From JACMLC01 sp963817025 (lineage in GTDB: Bacteria > Acidobacteriota > Blastocatellia > Pyrinomonadales > Pyrinomonadaceae): a DNA stretch of 64,000 nucleotides. Of the stretch, positions 7,858-16,533 are shown piece after piece (position 1 is the first letter of the stretch; each line of letters opens with the position of its first letter). Where the stretch lies: positions 1,426,001-1,490,000 of the forward strand of contig CAWFML010000004.1 of assembly GCA_963817025.1 (NCBI GenBank). Reading direction: 5' to 3'. The position numbers and the translations under genes are program-made. The notes beneath the pieces were generated by a model. That model searched no databases. It saw only the letters and a program-made list of their open reading frames with translations, and was not told where the DNA came from.

Positions 7858-9030
7858 ATGATTCTCTTATCACTCCTGACACTGCTGTTCGCGCTCGCGC
7901 TGCTCTCGGTGACGTTGTGGAACGCGCTCGCATGGCCGCGCATCGGCGGCAGTAACAATAGCCGCACGGCGCTTGCGACACACGCGCTCTCTATCCTCAT
8001 CCCTGCACGCGATGAAGAAGAGAACATCGCTGCGTGTCTCGACGCCGCGCTCGCGCAGGAGGGGCAGGTCGTGTGTGAAGTGCTTGTTTACAACGACCAT
8101 TCGCTGGATCAGACAGCGCGCATCGTCTCCGAGTATGCAGAGCAGAGCGATGCGCGCGTGCGTCTCATCGAATCCTCAAAGCTCCCTGCGGGCTGGTGCG
8201 GCAAGCCCTTCGCGTGCTCTCGGCTGGCAGAGGCGGCGCGCGGGGAATGGCTGCTCTTTATTGACGCCGACACGCGGCTGTCGAAAGACGCGGCAGCACG
8301 GATGATAAGCGAGGCCGAAGAACGCCGTGTGACGCTGCTCTCGTGCTGGCCCCGGCTCGAAGCTTACGGCTTCTGGGAAAGCGTGCTGATGCCGCTCTTA
8401 AACTTTGTAGTCTTTACGCTCTACCCAGCCCCGCTCGCGCTCAGGCGGCGGCTGGATGCGTCGCTCGGTCTGGCACATGGCTCTTGCATGCTCGCGCGCA
8501 GCAGCGTTTATAAGAAGGTCGGCGGGCACGCGGCTGTGCGCGATCAACTCTTTGAGGACGTGCGGCTCGCGCAAGTCTGGCGCGAGCGTGGTCAAGAGAG
8601 CCTGTGCCTTGACGGTCAACGAATCGTCAGCGTGCGTATGTATCACTCGCTGGCTGAAATCTGGAATGGCTTTCAGAAAAACTTTTTCCCGGCCTTTCGC
8701 CGCGAGCGCAGCTTTTGGACATTTCTTGCGCTCCACACGCTCGTCTTTTTACTCCCGTTCGCCATCGCGCCGCTGGCTTTCCTGACGCGCGGCGCGTTGG
8801 GCTTCGCGCTGGCCGCCGCGTGCGTGCTCGTCATGCGCGTTGCGCTCGCCATCAGGTTCGGACATCCGTTGTGGTCTGTCCTGCTGCACCCGCCTGGCGA
8901 AGTAATCTTAATCGCGCTCGGCATCTCTTCGTGGCTGAGATGCAGGACGGGGCGCGGCGTCGAATGGAAGGGCAGGCGATACCATGCGGGCGATGAAGCC
9001 GTGGAGATAAGAGGCGGCTCAAGAGTATGA
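7858..9030 (+). CDS. membrane glycosyltransferase family 2, CruG/CrtQ-like
   Basis: Likely adds a sugar to a hydroxylated carotenoid. The protein (390 residues) starts with a hydrophobic segment (residues 1-22), then the GT-A core: ILIPARDEEENIAACL, the nucleotide-sugar/metal motif FIDADTRL, and LFEDVRLAQVWRERG. It has at least two or three further membrane segments near the C-terminus (LHTLVFLLPFAIAPLAF and beyond). This architecture matches CruG of cyanobacteria and CrtQ-type carotenoid glycosyltransferases. The cruF homologue two genes downstream supports a CruF/CruG pair acting on a 1'-hydroxylated end. Its stop overlaps the next start (ATGA). The exact acceptor and sugar are not predictable. 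Confidence 0.8.
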   Translation: MILLSLLTLLFALALLSVTLWNALAWPRIGGSNNSRTALATHALSILIPARDEEENIAACLDAALAQEGQVVCEVLVYNDHSLDQTARIVSEYAEQSDARVRLIESSKLPAGWCGKPFACSRLAEAARGEWLLFIDADTRLSKDAAARMISEAEERRVTLLSCWPRLEAYGFWESVLMPLLNFVVFTLYPAPLALRRRLDASLGLAHGSCMLARSSVYKKVGGHAAVRDQLFEDVRLAQVWRERGQESLCLDGQRIVSVRMYHSLAEIWNGFQKNFFPAFRRERSFWTFLALHTLVFLLPFAIAPLAFLTRGALGFALAAACVLVMRVALAIRFGHPLWSVLLHPPGEVILIALGISSWLRCRTGRGVEWKGRRYHAGDEAVEIRGGSRV

Positions 9031-10496
9031 AGAAGGCGAAGACAGCGGTCATCATCGGCGGCGGTCTCGGCGGGCTGGCGACTGCGCTCAGGCTCTCGGC
9101 ACGCGGCTGGCGCGTAGAGGTCTGCGAGCAGGGCGCGAGCTTCGGTGGCAAGATGAACTCGTGGGAGCGTGACGGGTTTCGCTTCGATACGGGGCCGTCG
9201 CTCATCACTATGCCGTGGGTTTTTGAAAATCTCTTCGCGGCGGCGGGCGCTTCGCTCGCCGCACATGTCAGGCTCGCGCCCGTCAATCCTCTGGCCGACT
9301 ATGTTTTCGCGGACGGCACGCGCTTCACCTACTCGACACAACTCCCTGACTGGCTTTCGACCTTGCGCGCCATAGAGCCGCGCGACGTTGACGGCTTTCT
9401 GCGCTTCATGCAACTCGGCGCGCGTCTCTACGCGCTTTCACAGGAGACGTTTCTCAGGAGACCGCCGACCGCGCCGCCTGACCTGCGCTCGCTCAAGGCG
9501 CTCAGGCATCTTCCGCTCAGGCATGCGTGGGGCAACTATCATCAAATGGTCGCCGCGCACTTCCGCAGTCCGCTCTTGCGTCAACTCTTTGACCGTTACC
9601 CGACCTATGTCGGCTCTTCGCCCTACCGCTCGCCCGCGACGCTCGCCGTCATCCCGTATATAGAGTATGCCTTCGGCGGCTGGCACGTGAAAGGCGGACT
9701 TTACAGCATCATCAAAAGTCTCGTTTCGTTGGCGCGCGAGTCGGGAGTCAGCCTGCACACGAACGCGCGCGTGGCGCAGATAGAGCACGATGGGCGGCGT
9801 GCGCGCGGCGTGCGGCTCGCGGACGGGACGCGCATCGCGTCGGACGTAGTAGTGATGAACGGCGATGCCTCTACAACTCGCCTGTTGCTCAACGGAGTTG
9901 ACGACAAACCGCAGCCCGTCTCCGCGCGCTCGCTCTCAGGGTTCGTGCTGCTTCTCGGCGTCCGGCGCAAGCTTCCACAACTCGCGCACCACACAATCTA
10001 CTTCTCTTCAGATTACCGCCGCGAGTTTGCACAGCTCTTCGATGAAAGACGCTTTCCTGTAGACCCGACCGTTTATGTCTGCGCGCCGGGCCGCTCCGAT
10101 CCGTCGCTGGCGACTGACGGCGGCGAAACAATTTTCATAATGGCTAATGCTCCTGCGGGCGAGACGAAGTGGAACGAAGAGCAAATCACGCGCGCCAGAG
10201 AGAGTGTTTTTGAGCGGCTGGCGAAGGGAGGGTTTGCGGATATAGGAGCGGACATCGTTGTCTCGGATGTGTGGACGCCGGAGAGAATAGCGCGTGACTA
10301 TCTCGCGCCCGGCGGCGCGATCTACGGCTCGAACTCACACGGGTGGCGGCGAGCCTTCCTGCGACCGTCGAATAAAGACGCGAGACTCGGCGGACTCTAT
10401 AGCGTCGGCGGGAGCAGCCATCCGGGCGGGGGAACGCCCACTGTTCTGCTCTCCGCCGAAATCACCTGCGACCTGATCGGAAAGCACGAGCATTGA
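9027..10496 (+). CDS. second CrtI/CrtD-type carotenoid desaturase
   Basis: An FAD-dependent desaturase of 489 residues with AVIIGGGLGGLATALRLSA at the N-terminus, GGKMNSWERDGFRFDTGPSL next, and GLYSVGGSSHPGGGTPTVLL at the C-terminus. The SSHPGGGTP form of the C-terminal motif resembles CrtD (1-hydroxycarotenoid 3,4-desaturase) more than the PGTGMP form in the first paralogue, so I suggest it acts after CruF. Myxobacteria also use two CrtI proteins that share the phytoene desaturation steps, which is the main alternative. It overlaps the glycosyltransferase by 4 bases and cruF by 4 bases, indicating one tightly coupled operon. Confidence 0.83.
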   Translation: MKKAKTAVIIGGGLGGLATALRLSARGWRVEVCEQGASFGGKMNSWERDGFRFDTGPSLITMPWVFENLFAAAGASLAAHVRLAPVNPLADYVFADGTRFTYSTQLPDWLSTLRAIEPRDVDGFLRFMQLGARLYALSQETFLRRPPTAPPDLRSLKALRHLPLRHAWGNYHQMVAAHFRSPLLRQLFDRYPTYVGSSPYRSPATLAVIPYIEYAFGGWHVKGGLYSIIKSLVSLARESGVSLHTNARVAQIEHDGRRARGVRLADGTRIASDVVVMNGDASTTRLLLNGVDDKPQPVSARSLSGFVLLLGVRRKLPQLAHHTIYFSSDYRREFAQLFDERRFPVDPTVYVCAPGRSDPSLATDGGETIFIMANAPAGETKWNEEQITRARESVFERLAKGGFADIGADIVVSDVWTPERIARDYLAPGGAIYGSNSHGWRRAFLRPSNKDARLGGLYSVGGSSHPGGGTPTVLLSAEITCDLIGKHEH

Positions 10497-11284
10497 GAAC
10501 GGGACACAGCATTCATCACAAAGATAAACCGGCGAACCGCTGGCGGTGGGCCGCGCTCGCAGTGCTCGTGCCTGCGTTCGCACTCCTGTGGGTAGGTGGG
10601 GTGGCAAGTCACTGGCTTGGCGACGTTGAGCGGCGTGGTCAAGGCTGGCTGGCCTCGCTCTTTCTGATTCTGGCGGGGCTGATTGTCCTCGTAGGCGTGC
10701 GTTCATGGCGGGGCGCAGCCGCGCTCGCGTGTGTCGCGCTCTTAGGCTTTGTGGTCGAAGCCGCCGGGTCATACACAGGAATCCCGTTCGGAGTTTACGC
10801 GTACACAGACGCTCTGCAACCGCAACTGTTCGGCGTGCCGCTCGTGATGGGCTTTGCGTGGATGTCGCTTATCGCTTACGCGCGAGAATTGTTTGCGCGC
10901 ACACGCCTGCCCGCGTGGCTCGAAGTGGCCGCCGCTGCGCTCTGGACTACGGTAATTGATCTGGTCATAGACCCTCTCGCCGCGAATCAACTGGGCTACT
11001 GGCGTTGGTCTGGCGCGGGTCTCTATTACGGCATCCCTTTGACAAACTTCGCCGGATGGTTCGTCGTTTGCCTGCTCGCCTGCGGCCTGTTCCGCAGGCG
11101 GCTGGAACATAACTTCATGGCTCTGGTCATAGGTTTCGCCATCGTCCTTTTCTTCGCGCTGATTGCCCTTGCGAACCATTTATTTATCGCCGCGTTGATA
11201 GGCTTTGCGCTGTGCGTCGCTCAGTTTTCAATCACCGATTTAACGCGCAGGCGGTTCAGACGATCTTCGTTGGCTCAACTTTAA
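10493..11284 (+). CDS. cruF: carotenoid 1',2'-hydratase, CruF family
   Basis: An integral membrane protein of 263 residues with about seven hydrophobic segments. Family signatures visible are VEAAGSYTGIPFGVYAYT, GVPLVMGFAWMSLIAYAR, TTVIDLVIDPLAANQLGYW and YYGIPLTNFAGWFVV. CruF adds water to the psi end of acyclic or monocyclic carotenoids, producing a tertiary 1'-hydroxyl that CrtD and glycosyltransferases then modify. It starts at TTG 10493 overlapping the previous stop. No cyclase gene is visible in the operon, so the hydratase probably works on an acyclic substrate such as lycopene. This is the last gene of the operon. Confidence 0.87.
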   Translation: MRTGHSIHHKDKPANRWRWAALAVLVPAFALLWVGGVASHWLGDVERRGQGWLASLFLILAGLIVLVGVRSWRGAAALACVALLGFVVEAAGSYTGIPFGVYAYTDALQPQLFGVPLVMGFAWMSLIAYARELFARTRLPAWLEVAAAALWTTVIDLVIDPLAANQLGYWRWSGAGLYYGIPLTNFAGWFVVCLLACGLFRRRLEHNFMALVIGFAIVLFFALIALANHLFIAALIGFALCVAQFSITDLTRRRFRRSSLAQL

Positions 11285-11327
11285 TTTGTCCGGCTACTTT
11301 GAATGTTTTAGAAAAGAGGAGACGTTG

Positions 11328-12878
11328 ATGAAGACATATGATTTAGCAGGAAAGATATTTGTGCTGGTTGCGGCTCTGCTCATAAATTTCGTTTCGGCAT
11401 CGGGCCAGCCTGTTAGTGAGTCGCCCGCGCGCATCCCTGCCAGCGAGCTACAGGCGGACTTCGCTATCCTGAAGCGGGCTTATGAAGAGATGCATCCGGG
11501 ACTCTATCGCTATAACAGTCAGGCTCAAATGGAAGCGAACTTTGCGGCTCTCGCGGCAGAACTCAATCAAGACCTGACTTTGCAGCAAGCCTATCTCGCC
11601 TTCTCAATTTTTCTGGCGAAGATAAAGTGCGGTCACAGCTATCCAAACTTTTACAACCAGCCCAAAGCAGTTGCCGAAACGCTCTTCAAACCTCCGGGAC
11701 GCGTGCCGTTCTATTTTCGCTGGCTCAATCGCCGCATGATCGTCACGCGAAATTTTTCGACCGATAAGAATCTGCTGCCCGGCACTGAGGTCGTCGCCAT
11801 CAACGGCGTGCCGGTCAAGAAGATACTCGCGCGGCTGATGACCATTGCACGAGCGGACGGCTCGAACGATGCCAAGCGAATCAGCTATCTGGAAGTTTCA
11901 GGCGAGAGCAACTACGAAGCGTTCGACATCTATTTCCAGATGTTCTTTCCGTCGCCCGGTAACACGATGGAGCTAGAAATCAGGCAGCCTCCGGCTTCTA
12001 AGAAAATGGTGTTGAGTGTTCCGGCCCTGACTTACGAACAGCGCGTTGCGCCTATCAAGACTGAGATTGAAGCGCGACGCGGCGGTGATGCGCCGCTCTG
12101 GGATTTTAAATATCCGGATGAGCGCACGGCTTACCTGCGTATGCCGACGTGGGCCGTCTTTAACAGCAAGTGGGACTGGAAGGCGTTTCTGGAAAAATTC
12201 TTTGACGGGTTGGCCGGGAAAAAGACCGCCAATCTGGTGATTGACTTGCGCGGCAACGAAGGCGGCGCGGGTGTCGGCGACGTTATCCTCAGCCGGTTGA
12301 TTAAACAAGACCTCCGGCTTGAGCAGTTCAAGCGCATGGTTCGTTACCGGAGCGCGCCCGCAGATTTAGCTCCGTATCTGGACACATGGGATCGCTCGTT
12401 TGCAGACTGGGGCGCAGCGGCCACTGACTTCAAGGACGGATTTTATACTTTGAAGAGAGATAACGACGCGAAGGGAGATATTATCAAAGCCTCTGCGCGC
12501 CCGTTCGAGGGTCGCACCTTCGTGCTCGTTGACTCGTCAAACAGTTCTGCAACCTTCGAGTTTGCACAGGCTGTTCAGCAGAACAGGCTGGCAACGCTGG
12601 TGGGGCAGCCGACCGGAGGAAACCAGCGCGGCATCAACGGCGGGGCTTTCTTCTTCTTACGCCTGCCGCACACGAAGATAGAGATTGACCTTCCGCTCAT
12701 AGGTTTCTATCCAACCGGAGTGCGACCGGATGCAGGTCTCCAGCCGGACATACCTGTCGAACCGCGTGTTGAAGACATCGCCGGAGGCGTTGACGCGGAA
12801 TTGAACGCGCTCCGCCCGCATTTACTGGAAGCAAAGAAGCCTTTCAATTCTGATCGCGGAAAGGCGCGGCGGCGATGA
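11328..12878 (+). CDS. secreted S41-family peptidase
   Basis: A periplasmic or secreted tail-specific-protease-like enzyme. The ATG at 11328 has GAGGAG upstream and is followed by a signal peptide (KIFVLVAALLINFVSASGQP). An N-terminal helical domain is followed by a short PDZ-like stretch (LLPGTEVVAINGVPVKKIL) and the S41 catalytic region: ANLVIDLRGNEGGAGVGD, then FVLVDSSNSSATFEFAQAV, where the nucleophile Ser should lie, and GQPTGGNQRGINGG. The Lys partner is not obvious, so activity is not proven. It lies 43 bases after cruF but has its own ribosome site and may be independent. It converges with, and overlaps by 35 bases, the next gene on the other strand. Confidence 0.8.
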   Translation: MKTYDLAGKIFVLVAALLINFVSASGQPVSESPARIPASELQADFAILKRAYEEMHPGLYRYNSQAQMEANFAALAAELNQDLTLQQAYLAFSIFLAKIKCGHSYPNFYNQPKAVAETLFKPPGRVPFYFRWLNRRMIVTRNFSTDKNLLPGTEVVAINGVPVKKILARLMTIARADGSNDAKRISYLEVSGESNYEAFDIYFQMFFPSPGNTMELEIRQPPASKKMVLSVPALTYEQRVAPIKTEIEARRGGDAPLWDFKYPDERTAYLRMPTWAVFNSKWDWKAFLEKFFDGLAGKKTANLVIDLRGNEGGAGVGDVILSRLIKQDLRLEQFKRMVRYRSAPADLAPYLDTWDRSFADWGAAATDFKDGFYTLKRDNDAKGDIIKASARPFEGRTFVLVDSSNSSATFEFAQAVQQNRLATLVGQPTGGNQRGINGGAFFFLRLPHTKIEIDLPLIGFYPTGVRPDAGLQPDIPVEPRVEDIAGGVDAELNALRPHLLEAKKPFNSDRGKARRR

Positions 12879-13329
12879 GCCTTTGCTGCTGCATGTCGAG
12901 CGCGTAATGCACAGAGTGATGCGGCTGCATCCATTGATCGAAGACGAGCGTGTTGTTGTCTCTCCACGCTAAATTGGCGAAGGGACGCGGGAAATCGAAA
13001 CCACGCACCTCGTAGATTTTTCCCTGCCGCTTGTTTTCGATAAAGATGACTTCGCGCGTATTGTCTGCCGCGCCTTCAATCGGAATGTCGAGCGTAAAGG
13101 CGATGTAATTCCCCTTCCGGTTGCGCACAACGTTAGAACGTTTGGCTTTCGCGTCCGGCTGCGCTTCAATGAGCGTCACGGCGTCGCGCATCTCCGCCAG
13201 CAACCCATCCTCCAAGCGTCCGTGTCGCGGATGTTTCCCCGTTTGGGCCACAGCAGACGCGTTGAGGCCGCCGCAGGTCATAAGCAAAGCGATTACAATC
13301 AAGCCGTGATTAAGTGATCTCATCCTCAT
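12844..13329 (-). CDS. secreted hypothetical protein
   Basis: No family recognised. An N-terminal signal peptide (LIVIALLMTCGGLNASAVAQ) is followed by about 130 residues including VIFIENKRQGKIYEVRGFDF, NLAWRDNNTLVFDQWM and a Met/Gln-rich end. The repeated beta-like pattern resembles fragments of WD40/TolB-like 'PD40' beta-propeller blades, which is a guess. AAAGG lies just upstream of the ATG at 13329; an ATG at 13323 is also possible. The 3' end overlaps the S41 gene tail by 35 bases. It follows czcA on the same strand after about 90 bases, but in reading order it lies downstream of the efflux operon. Confidence 0.6.
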   Translation of the reverse strand: MRMRSLNHGLIVIALLMTCGGLNASAVAQTGKHPRHGRLEDGLLAEMRDAVTLIEAQPDAKAKRSNVVRNRKGNYIAFTLDIPIEGAADNTREVIFIENKRQGKIYEVRGFDFPRPFANLAWRDNNTLVFDQWMQPHHSVHYALDMQQQRLIAAAPFRDQN

Positions 13330-13422
13330 ACGCCTTTCAGGGTTTCCTAAAGCCGACCTCGATTAGTTTTGTTTCGCTCCCGGCAAGCTTTGGCTCTCCG
13401 GTCTCGATGCCAGTGTACCCCA

Positions 13423-16400
13423 TCACGAGCGCCGCAACAGGGTCGGCCCACCACTCTTGCGTTCAAACCACTCGTAGAGCGTTGGAAGGATGAGCAACGT
13501 CAGCAGAGTTGAGGTGATGAGACCGCCAATCACAACCGTCGCCAGAGGACGCTGCACCTCCGCCCCGGCAGATGTTGCCAGCGCCATCGGAATAAAACCG
13601 AGACTGGCGACCAAAGCCGTCATCAGGACTGGCCGCAGGCGCGTTTCAGCTCCTTCCGTCACAGCGTCCTTGATTGACTTGCCTTCACTACGCAGCCGGT
13701 TGATGTAGCTGACCATGACGACGCCGTTCAGGACTGCAACACCGAAGAGCGCAATGAAGCCTACGCCCGCGGAGATTGAGAATGGCATCCCTCTCAAGAA
13801 AAGCGCGAAGATTCCGCCGACGATAGCGAACGGGATGCCCGTATAGATGAGAAGCGCCTGTTTGACAGAGCCGAATGTCGAGAACAGCAGAATGAAGATG
13901 AGAAAGAGCGCGAGCGGAACGACAATCAACAGGCGCGACGAGGCGCGCTGTAGATTTTCAAACGTGCCGCCCCATGTCAGGTAATAACCGGGAGGAAGCT
14001 GGACTTGCTGCTCAATCTTATCTTGCGCTTCACGAACGAAACTGCCGATGTCTCGCCCGCGCACGTTGAGTTCAATTCCGATACGGCGGCGCGTGTCTTC
14101 GCGCGAGATTTGTGCTGGCCCTTCGACGAGCGCAATGTCAGCGAGTTCGGAAAGAGGAATGCGCGCCCCGTTCGGCGCGGAGACAAGCAAGCCTTTAATC
14201 GTCTCTACATCTTTAGCAGCGTCTTCATGCAAACGGACGACGAGATTGAAACGCTGCTCGCCTTCATATATCTGTCCGGCGTCTTTACCCGCCACAACCG
14301 ATTCCACCAGATCGTTGACATCCTCGACGTTGATTCCATAGCGCGCAATCGCCGCGCGATCTGGCTTAATCTGAAGCTGTGGCAATCCAGACACCTGCTC
14401 TACTTTCACATCCTCTGCTCCGGGCACTTGCCCTACAACGCGGCTAATCTTCCCGGCAGTCTCTTTGAGGGTTTCAAGATCATCGCCAAAGAGCTTAATC
14501 GCCACGTCCGAGCGGACACCCGCAATGAGTTCCGCGACGCGCAGCTCAATCGGCTGCGAGAAGCTGAACATGCCGTTCGGAACTTTCGTTTCGAGCGCCT
14601 CCGACATCTTCTTAATCAACTCCTCACGGGTTCGCGCGCTCGTCCATTCGGAATGAGGCTTGAGCGCGATGTAAACATCTGTTGTCTCTACGCCCATCGG
14701 GTCAGTAGCAACCTCCGCGCGCCCGGTCTTCGAGACAACCTTCGTCACTTCTGGAAAGCTCTTGAGCACCCGCTCGGCCTCAGTAACCGTGCGGACGGAA
14801 TGTGTCAGTGAAACGCTTGGCAGTTGCTGGATTTGTACTGCCAGCGCGCCTTCGTCAAGTCGCGGGATAAACTCTGAGCCGAGAAGCGGAAAGAGAGCAA
14901 AGCTGATAAGCACAAGCGCGGTTGCGACAGCTATGGCCTGCGCGCGGCTACGCATCATAAAAGCCAGCGCCGGGCGATACCAACGCTTTGCATAACGGAT
15001 GACGAAACTTTCTTTTTCGGACACATGCCCGCGCAGGATGAAGCTCAAAGCTGCCGGAACGTAGGTCAGCGAAAGAATCAGAGAACCAAGGAGCGCAAAT
15101 ACAACTGTGAGCGCCATCGGCTTGAACATCTTGCCTTCGATTCCCGTGAGGCTGAGGATTGGCAGGTAAACAATCATGATGATGGCGACGGCGAAGACGA
15201 CGGGGCGGCCAACCTCCATGCAGGCTTCGAGAATGGTTTGCTCCGGCGCGCCCTTCGATTCTTCATGTTGAGCTTCCGCCCGTCGCCTGACAGCGTTTTC
15301 AACCATCACCACCGCGCCATCCACAATCAAGCCAAAGTCGAGCGCGCCAAGACTCATCAAGTTTCCAGACACGTTGAAGACGCGCATCAGGATGGCTGCG
15401 AAAAGCATGGAGAGGGGAATGATGGTTGCGACCAGCAGGCTTCCGCGCCAGTTGCCGAGCAGCAGAATTAAGACAATGATAACAAGGATCGCGCCCTCTA
15501 TCAGATTCTTCGCCACAGTCCAGATAGTGCGGTCAACAAGCTCCGCGCGGTCGTAGAAAGGGATAAGCTCGACGCCTTTCGGCAGAGTCTTTTTCACTTG
15601 CTCGACGCGCTCCTTGACGCGCTCTACAACCGTGCGCGAGTTCTCGCCTTTGAGCATCATGGCGATGCCAGCGACAATCTCGCCTTCGCCGTCCGCCGTC
15701 ACCGCGCCCTGCCGGACAGTTGCGCCAACCTTGACTTCGCCGAGATCGCGCACATAGAGAGGCACACCCTCTTTGCCTGTCTTAACCACGATGTTTGCGA
15801 TGTCATCAGCCGATTCGGCCAGACCAATGCCGCGAAGAAGATATTGCTCCGGGCCATGCTCTATGTAAGCCCCGCCGACGTTCTGGTTGTTGCGTCCGAC
15901 GGCTTCGAGCACATCGCGCAAAGAGAGGCCGTAAGATTGCAGCTTGGCCGGATCAAGCTGCACTTGATACTGCTTCTCAAAGCCTCCGAAGCTATTAACC
16001 TCCGTCACGCCGGGCACGCCCAGAAGCTGGCGGCGCACGCTCCAATCCTGAATCGTGCGAAGCGCAGTCGGGTCGTAGCCGCTGCCGTTCGCGGCGCGAA
16101 GCTCGTACTGGTAGATTTCACCGAGTCCAGTTGAGATTGGCCCCATCTCCGGCGAGCCTATGTTTTCCGGTATCTGCTCGCGCGCCTGCGTGAGTCTTTC
16201 GAGGACGAGTTGCCGCGCAAAGTAAGTGTCAACAGAGTCGTCAAAAACTATGGTCACGGCAGAGAGTCCAAACTTCGAGACGGAGCGAATTTCCTCAATA
16301 TCAGGAAGCCCGGACATTGCGACTTCAACCGGAAACGTAATCTGTCTTTCAATCTCTAACGGCGCGAGAGATGGCGCGGAGGTCAAGACCTGCACCTGTA

Positions 16401-16533
16401 CGTTTGTGACATCAGGCACGGCGTCAATCGGAAGACGCTGAAAGCTGTAGAGGCCCGCGCCGGTAAGGATAGCGACAAGCAGCATCACGAGCAGCCGTTG
16501 CTTAATTGAGAAGCGAATCAATGCGTTTATCAT
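13423..16533 (-). CDS. czcA: heavy-metal efflux RND pump, CzcA/CusA family
   Basis: Inner-membrane proton-driven pump of a tripartite export complex. At 1036 residues it has the standard length. It shows FSIKQRLLVMLLVAILTGAG as TM1, LPIDAVPDVTNVQVQVLT typical of the HME subfamily, and the TM4 proton-relay signature DFGLIVDGAVVMVEN, with both Asp and the Glu that mark Co/Zn/Cd exporters rather than Cu/Ag exporters. The large periplasmic loops and the final TM bundle are complete. The start overlaps the stop of czcB by 1 base. Substrate assignment (divalent cations) is inferred from the TM4 motif. Confidence 0.93.
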   Translation of the reverse strand: MINALIRFSIKQRLLVMLLVAILTGAGLYSFQRLPIDAVPDVTNVQVQVLTSAPSLAPLEIERQITFPVEVAMSGLPDIEEIRSVSKFGLSAVTIVFDDSVDTYFARQLVLERLTQAREQIPENIGSPEMGPISTGLGEIYQYELRAANGSGYDPTALRTIQDWSVRRQLLGVPGVTEVNSFGGFEKQYQVQLDPAKLQSYGLSLRDVLEAVGRNNQNVGGAYIEHGPEQYLLRGIGLAESADDIANIVVKTGKEGVPLYVRDLGEVKVGATVRQGAVTADGEGEIVAGIAMMLKGENSRTVVERVKERVEQVKKTLPKGVELIPFYDRAELVDRTIWTVAKNLIEGAILVIIVLILLLGNWRGSLLVATIIPLSMLFAAILMRVFNVSGNLMSLGALDFGLIVDGAVVMVENAVRRRAEAQHEESKGAPEQTILEACMEVGRPVVFAVAIIMIVYLPILSLTGIEGKMFKPMALTVVFALLGSLILSLTYVPAALSFILRGHVSEKESFVIRYAKRWYRPALAFMMRSRAQAIAVATALVLISFALFPLLGSEFIPRLDEGALAVQIQQLPSVSLTHSVRTVTEAERVLKSFPEVTKVVSKTGRAEVATDPMGVETTDVYIALKPHSEWTSARTREELIKKMSEALETKVPNGMFSFSQPIELRVAELIAGVRSDVAIKLFGDDLETLKETAGKISRVVGQVPGAEDVKVEQVSGLPQLQIKPDRAAIARYGINVEDVNDLVESVVAGKDAGQIYEGEQRFNLVVRLHEDAAKDVETIKGLLVSAPNGARIPLSELADIALVEGPAQISREDTRRRIGIELNVRGRDIGSFVREAQDKIEQQVQLPPGYYLTWGGTFENLQRASSRLLIVVPLALFLIFILLFSTFGSVKQALLIYTGIPFAIVGGIFALFLRGMPFSISAGVGFIALFGVAVLNGVVMVSYINRLRSEGKSIKDAVTEGAETRLRPVLMTALVASLGFIPMALATSAGAEVQRPLATVVIGGLITSTLLTLLILPTLYEWFERKSGGPTLLRRS

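Noticed and set aside
14005..16134. Plus-strand frames of 268 and 178 codons opposite czcA
   Set aside because: Shadow frames in a well-conserved pump gene; no start signals.
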